Assembly: GCF_014649815.1 (NCBI RefSeq) | Contig: NZ_BMTT01000010.1 | Coordinates: 207,303 to 271,302 of the forward strand | DNA: 64,000 nucleotides | From: Streptomyces mutabilis | Lineage (GTDB): Bacteria > Actinomycetota > Actinomycetes > Streptomycetales > Streptomycetaceae | Direction of reading: 5' to 3' | Shown here: piece after piece, positions 62,556 through 64,000 of the stretch | How positions within the stretch are numbered: the stretch's first letter is position 1 | Layout: every line of letters starts with the position of its first letter | Made by a program: the position numbers and the translations under genes | The notes under the pieces: generated by a model | Seen by the model: the letters and a program-made list of their open reading frames with translations, nothing else | What the model was told of the DNA's origin: nothing | Databases searched by the model: none

Positions 62556-62897
62556 CGTCCCGTACGCGCACACCTCCGTGCCCACGTCCGCCGCCTCCGT
62601 CACGTCGAAGCGGAAGGCCAGCACGGCGTTGGCCCCCCGCGCGCGTGCCTGCTCGACCAGCCGCTCCATCGCCTGGTTACGGGTCTCCACCAGCGTCTTG
62701 GTGAGCCCGCGCAGCTCGCCGCCGACCAGCGACTTCAGCCCGGCGCCGATCTGGCTCCCCAGGTGCCGGGAGCGCACGGTCAAACCGAATACCTCCCCGA
62801 GCACCTCCTGCACCCGATGTCCCGGCAGGTCGTTCGTGGTCACGACGAGCACCTCGGGCCGAGGGCCCTGTCCGCCGCCGTATTCTTCAATCCCCAT
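62532..62897 (-). CDS. YbjQ/UPF0145 heavy-metal-binding-like protein
   Basis: A 121-residue protein of the YbjQ family (VLVVTTNDLPGHRVQEVLGEVFGLTVRS, ETRNQAMERLVEQARARGANAVLAFRFD, EVCAYGTAVVV). These small proteins form pentameric rings; metal binding is suggested but unproven. ATG at 62897 gives the family-length N-terminus MGIEEYGGGQG. Its last eight codons lie in the arm of a convergent terminator shared with tipA. Confidence 0.87.
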   Translation of the reverse strand: MGIEEYGGGQGPRPEVLVVTTNDLPGHRVQEVLGEVFGLTVRSRHLGSQIGAGLKSLVGGELRGLTKTLVETRNQAMERLVEQARARGANAVLAFRFDVTEAADVGTEVCAYGTAVVVARE

Positions 62898-63031
62898 GGT
62901 TCTCAGGCTTCCCCGGGCGGGGGGGGGCAGTGCACCCCCAGCCGTCCCGTGGAACCTGGAACCGGACGGCTGCGTTGATACGTTTGGGCAGCCAGCCCCC
63001 GCCCGCCCCATAGTGCAGGAGCCACATTCCC

Positions 63032-63877
63032 GTGACCACGCTTGCGCTCGGCCCCGAGTGGCTGAGCCCGGACTACCTGATCGAGACCTTCGCTCTGCCG
63101 GGCATCCTGCTCATCGTCTTCGCCGAGTCCGGACTCTTCGCGTTCCTGCCCGGTGACTCGCTGCTGTTCACCGCGGGCCTCTTCGTCGCCCAGGGCGAGT
63201 ACATCAGCCAGCCGCTGTGGCTGGTGTGCACCCTGATCGTGCTGGCCGCCGTCATCGGCGACCAGGTGGGGTACATGATCGGCAAGTTCCTCGGCCCCAA
63301 GCTCTTCAACCGCCCGAACTCCAAGCTCTTCAAGCAGGAGAACCTGGACAAGGCCCACGAGTTCATGGAGAAGTACGGGCCCAAGGCGATCGTCCTGGCC
63401 CGCTTCGTGCCGATCGTGCGCACCTTCGCCCCCATCGTGGCGGGCGCCGGCCGCATGCAGTACCGCACGTTCCTCACGTACAACGTCATCGGCGGCATCG
63501 CCTGGGGCACGGGCGTCACCCTGGCGGGCTACTGGCTCGGGCAGATCGAACTCATCCGGACCAACGTCGAGCCCATCCTGGTCCTGATCGTCGTCCTCTC
63601 GGTCGTCCCGATCGCCATCGAGTACCTGCGCGAGCGCAAGAAGAAGAAGCAGGCACCGGCGGTCCAGCCCCCGGCGCCCCAGGGCCAGCAGCCACAGCCG
63701 TCGTACCCGGTGATGGACGACGCCACGACCCAGCTCCGCCGCGTCGCCCCGTACGAGCAGCCGCCGCAGCAGTACCAGCAGCCGCAGCAGCAGCCCTACG
63801 CCCAGCAGTACCAGCAGTACCCGCAGCAGCCGTACGATCCGCAGGGCTACCAGCAGCCGTACAACCAGGGGCACTGA
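63032..63877 (+). CDS. DedA-family membrane protein with Gln/Pro/Tyr-rich tail
   Basis: A 281-residue DedA (SNARE-associated/VTT) protein. The family core spans residues about 15-200, with FAESGLFAFLPGDSLL, GDQVGYMIGK, FMEKYGPKAIVLARFVPIVRTFAPIVAGAG and the Gly-rich GGIAWGTGVTLAGYWLG helix. DedA proteins move phospholipid carriers such as undecaprenyl phosphate and keep the proton motive force. The last 75 residues are a low-complexity cytoplasmic tail (QQYQQPQQQPYAQQYQQ). GTG at 63032 with CAGGAG 12 bases upstream. Confidence 0.9.
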   Translation: MTTLALGPEWLSPDYLIETFALPGILLIVFAESGLFAFLPGDSLLFTAGLFVAQGEYISQPLWLVCTLIVLAAVIGDQVGYMIGKFLGPKLFNRPNSKLFKQENLDKAHEFMEKYGPKAIVLARFVPIVRTFAPIVAGAGRMQYRTFLTYNVIGGIAWGTGVTLAGYWLGQIELIRTNVEPILVLIVVLSVVPIAIEYLRERKKKKQAPAVQPPAPQGQQPQPSYPVMDDATTQLRRVAPYEQPPQQYQQPQQQPYAQQYQQYPQQPYDPQGYQQPYNQGH

Positions 63878-63937
63878 CACGGAACCGAGTGGGGGGGGCG
63901 GGGCTCGCGAGAGCGGCCCCGCCCCCACTGCGTGTCC

Positions 63938-64000
63938 TAGTACTCCAGTTAGAAATCGTTGCCTGAGCTGGTCGGTTTCGTTGTGCTGGACATGGTGGGG
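63938..64000. other. AT-richer right edge, possible insertion element end
   Basis: After a G-run following dedA, the last 63 bases change character: CTAGTACTCCAGTTAGAAAT is followed by GT-rich sequence unlike the neighbouring DNA. This could be the terminal repeat and first bases of an insertion sequence continuing outside the window, but no transposase codon run can be read. Confidence 0.3.

Overview
The window is chromosomal DNA of a Streptomyces, very probably a close relative of S. coelicolor or S. lividans. Base composition is very high in G+C with strongly GC-biased third codon positions. The developmental gene bldG, the thiostrepton-responsive regulator gene tipA, a WhiJ-type regulator trio, a Streptomyces-style Crp, zinc-free ribosomal protein paralogues and an actinobacterial tad pilus locus next to a 6C RNA are all present. 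From memory, gene order follows S. coelicolor about SCO3574 down to SCO3540 (1-45.1 kb), then jumps to about SCO3434 down to SCO3407 (47.8-64 kb). The join is a tRNA-Thr gene carrying a decayed integrative element.

Layout. 0.4-7.4 kb: epoxide-hydrolase-like enzyme, two Nudix hydrolases, a metallo-beta-lactamase fold hydrolase, Crp with a Crp-like site in its promoter, endonuclease III with a histone-like tail, and a MarP-type membrane serine protease. 7.4-18.3 kb: a minus-strand group (hydrolase, holin-like protein, NhaA, acetyl-CoA synthetase, a SulP transporter fused to a carbonic anhydrase), then a lipoprotein deacetylase and a CooC/MinD-like ATPase. 18.4-26.4 kb: a Fic-fold protein lacking its catalytic His, a 6S-like RNA, a HAD phosphatase, a 6C RNA and the tad pilus operon (ssd, tadA, tadB, tadC, flp and two TadE-type genes). 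26.4-33.5 kb: a large helicase, bldG with its anti-sigma partner, and a proton-pumping pyrophosphatase. 33.6-45.1 kb: methyltransferase, topoisomerase I, a membrane-thymidylate kinase fusion, DNA polymerase III delta prime subunit and a secreted tripeptidase.

45.2-47.7 kb: tRNA-Thr(CGT), then a 2.4 kb scar of an actinomycete integrative element. It holds integrase and FtsK-like transfer gene fragments, a secreted M23 peptidase, and a 44-nt copy of the tRNA 3' half at the far end.

47.8-64 kb: glycosyltransferase, a family A polymerase, a Clp-N/HTH regulator with twin operators, the Zur-controlled zinc-free ribosomal protein cluster with a COG0523 protein, and the DUF397/ATPase/XRE trio. After these come aldehyde dehydrogenase, a PadR regulator beside wrecked ABC-transporter and glutamate decarboxylase genes, tipA, YbjQ and DedA proteins. 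The last 60 bases may be the edge of another element.

Main points of interest: near-identical 30-bp operators at matching distances upstream of the DUF397 and ATPase genes of the WhiJ-type trio; twin 17-bp palindromes over the Clp-N gene start; a 20-bp palindrome across the Fic-like start codon; a 195-nt closed-stem 6S-like RNA; the 6C RNA with a possible 22-codon ORF and a DnaA box before ssd; an apparently leaderless Zur-controlled rpmG; a P-loop-less COG0523 protein; and two genomic scars.
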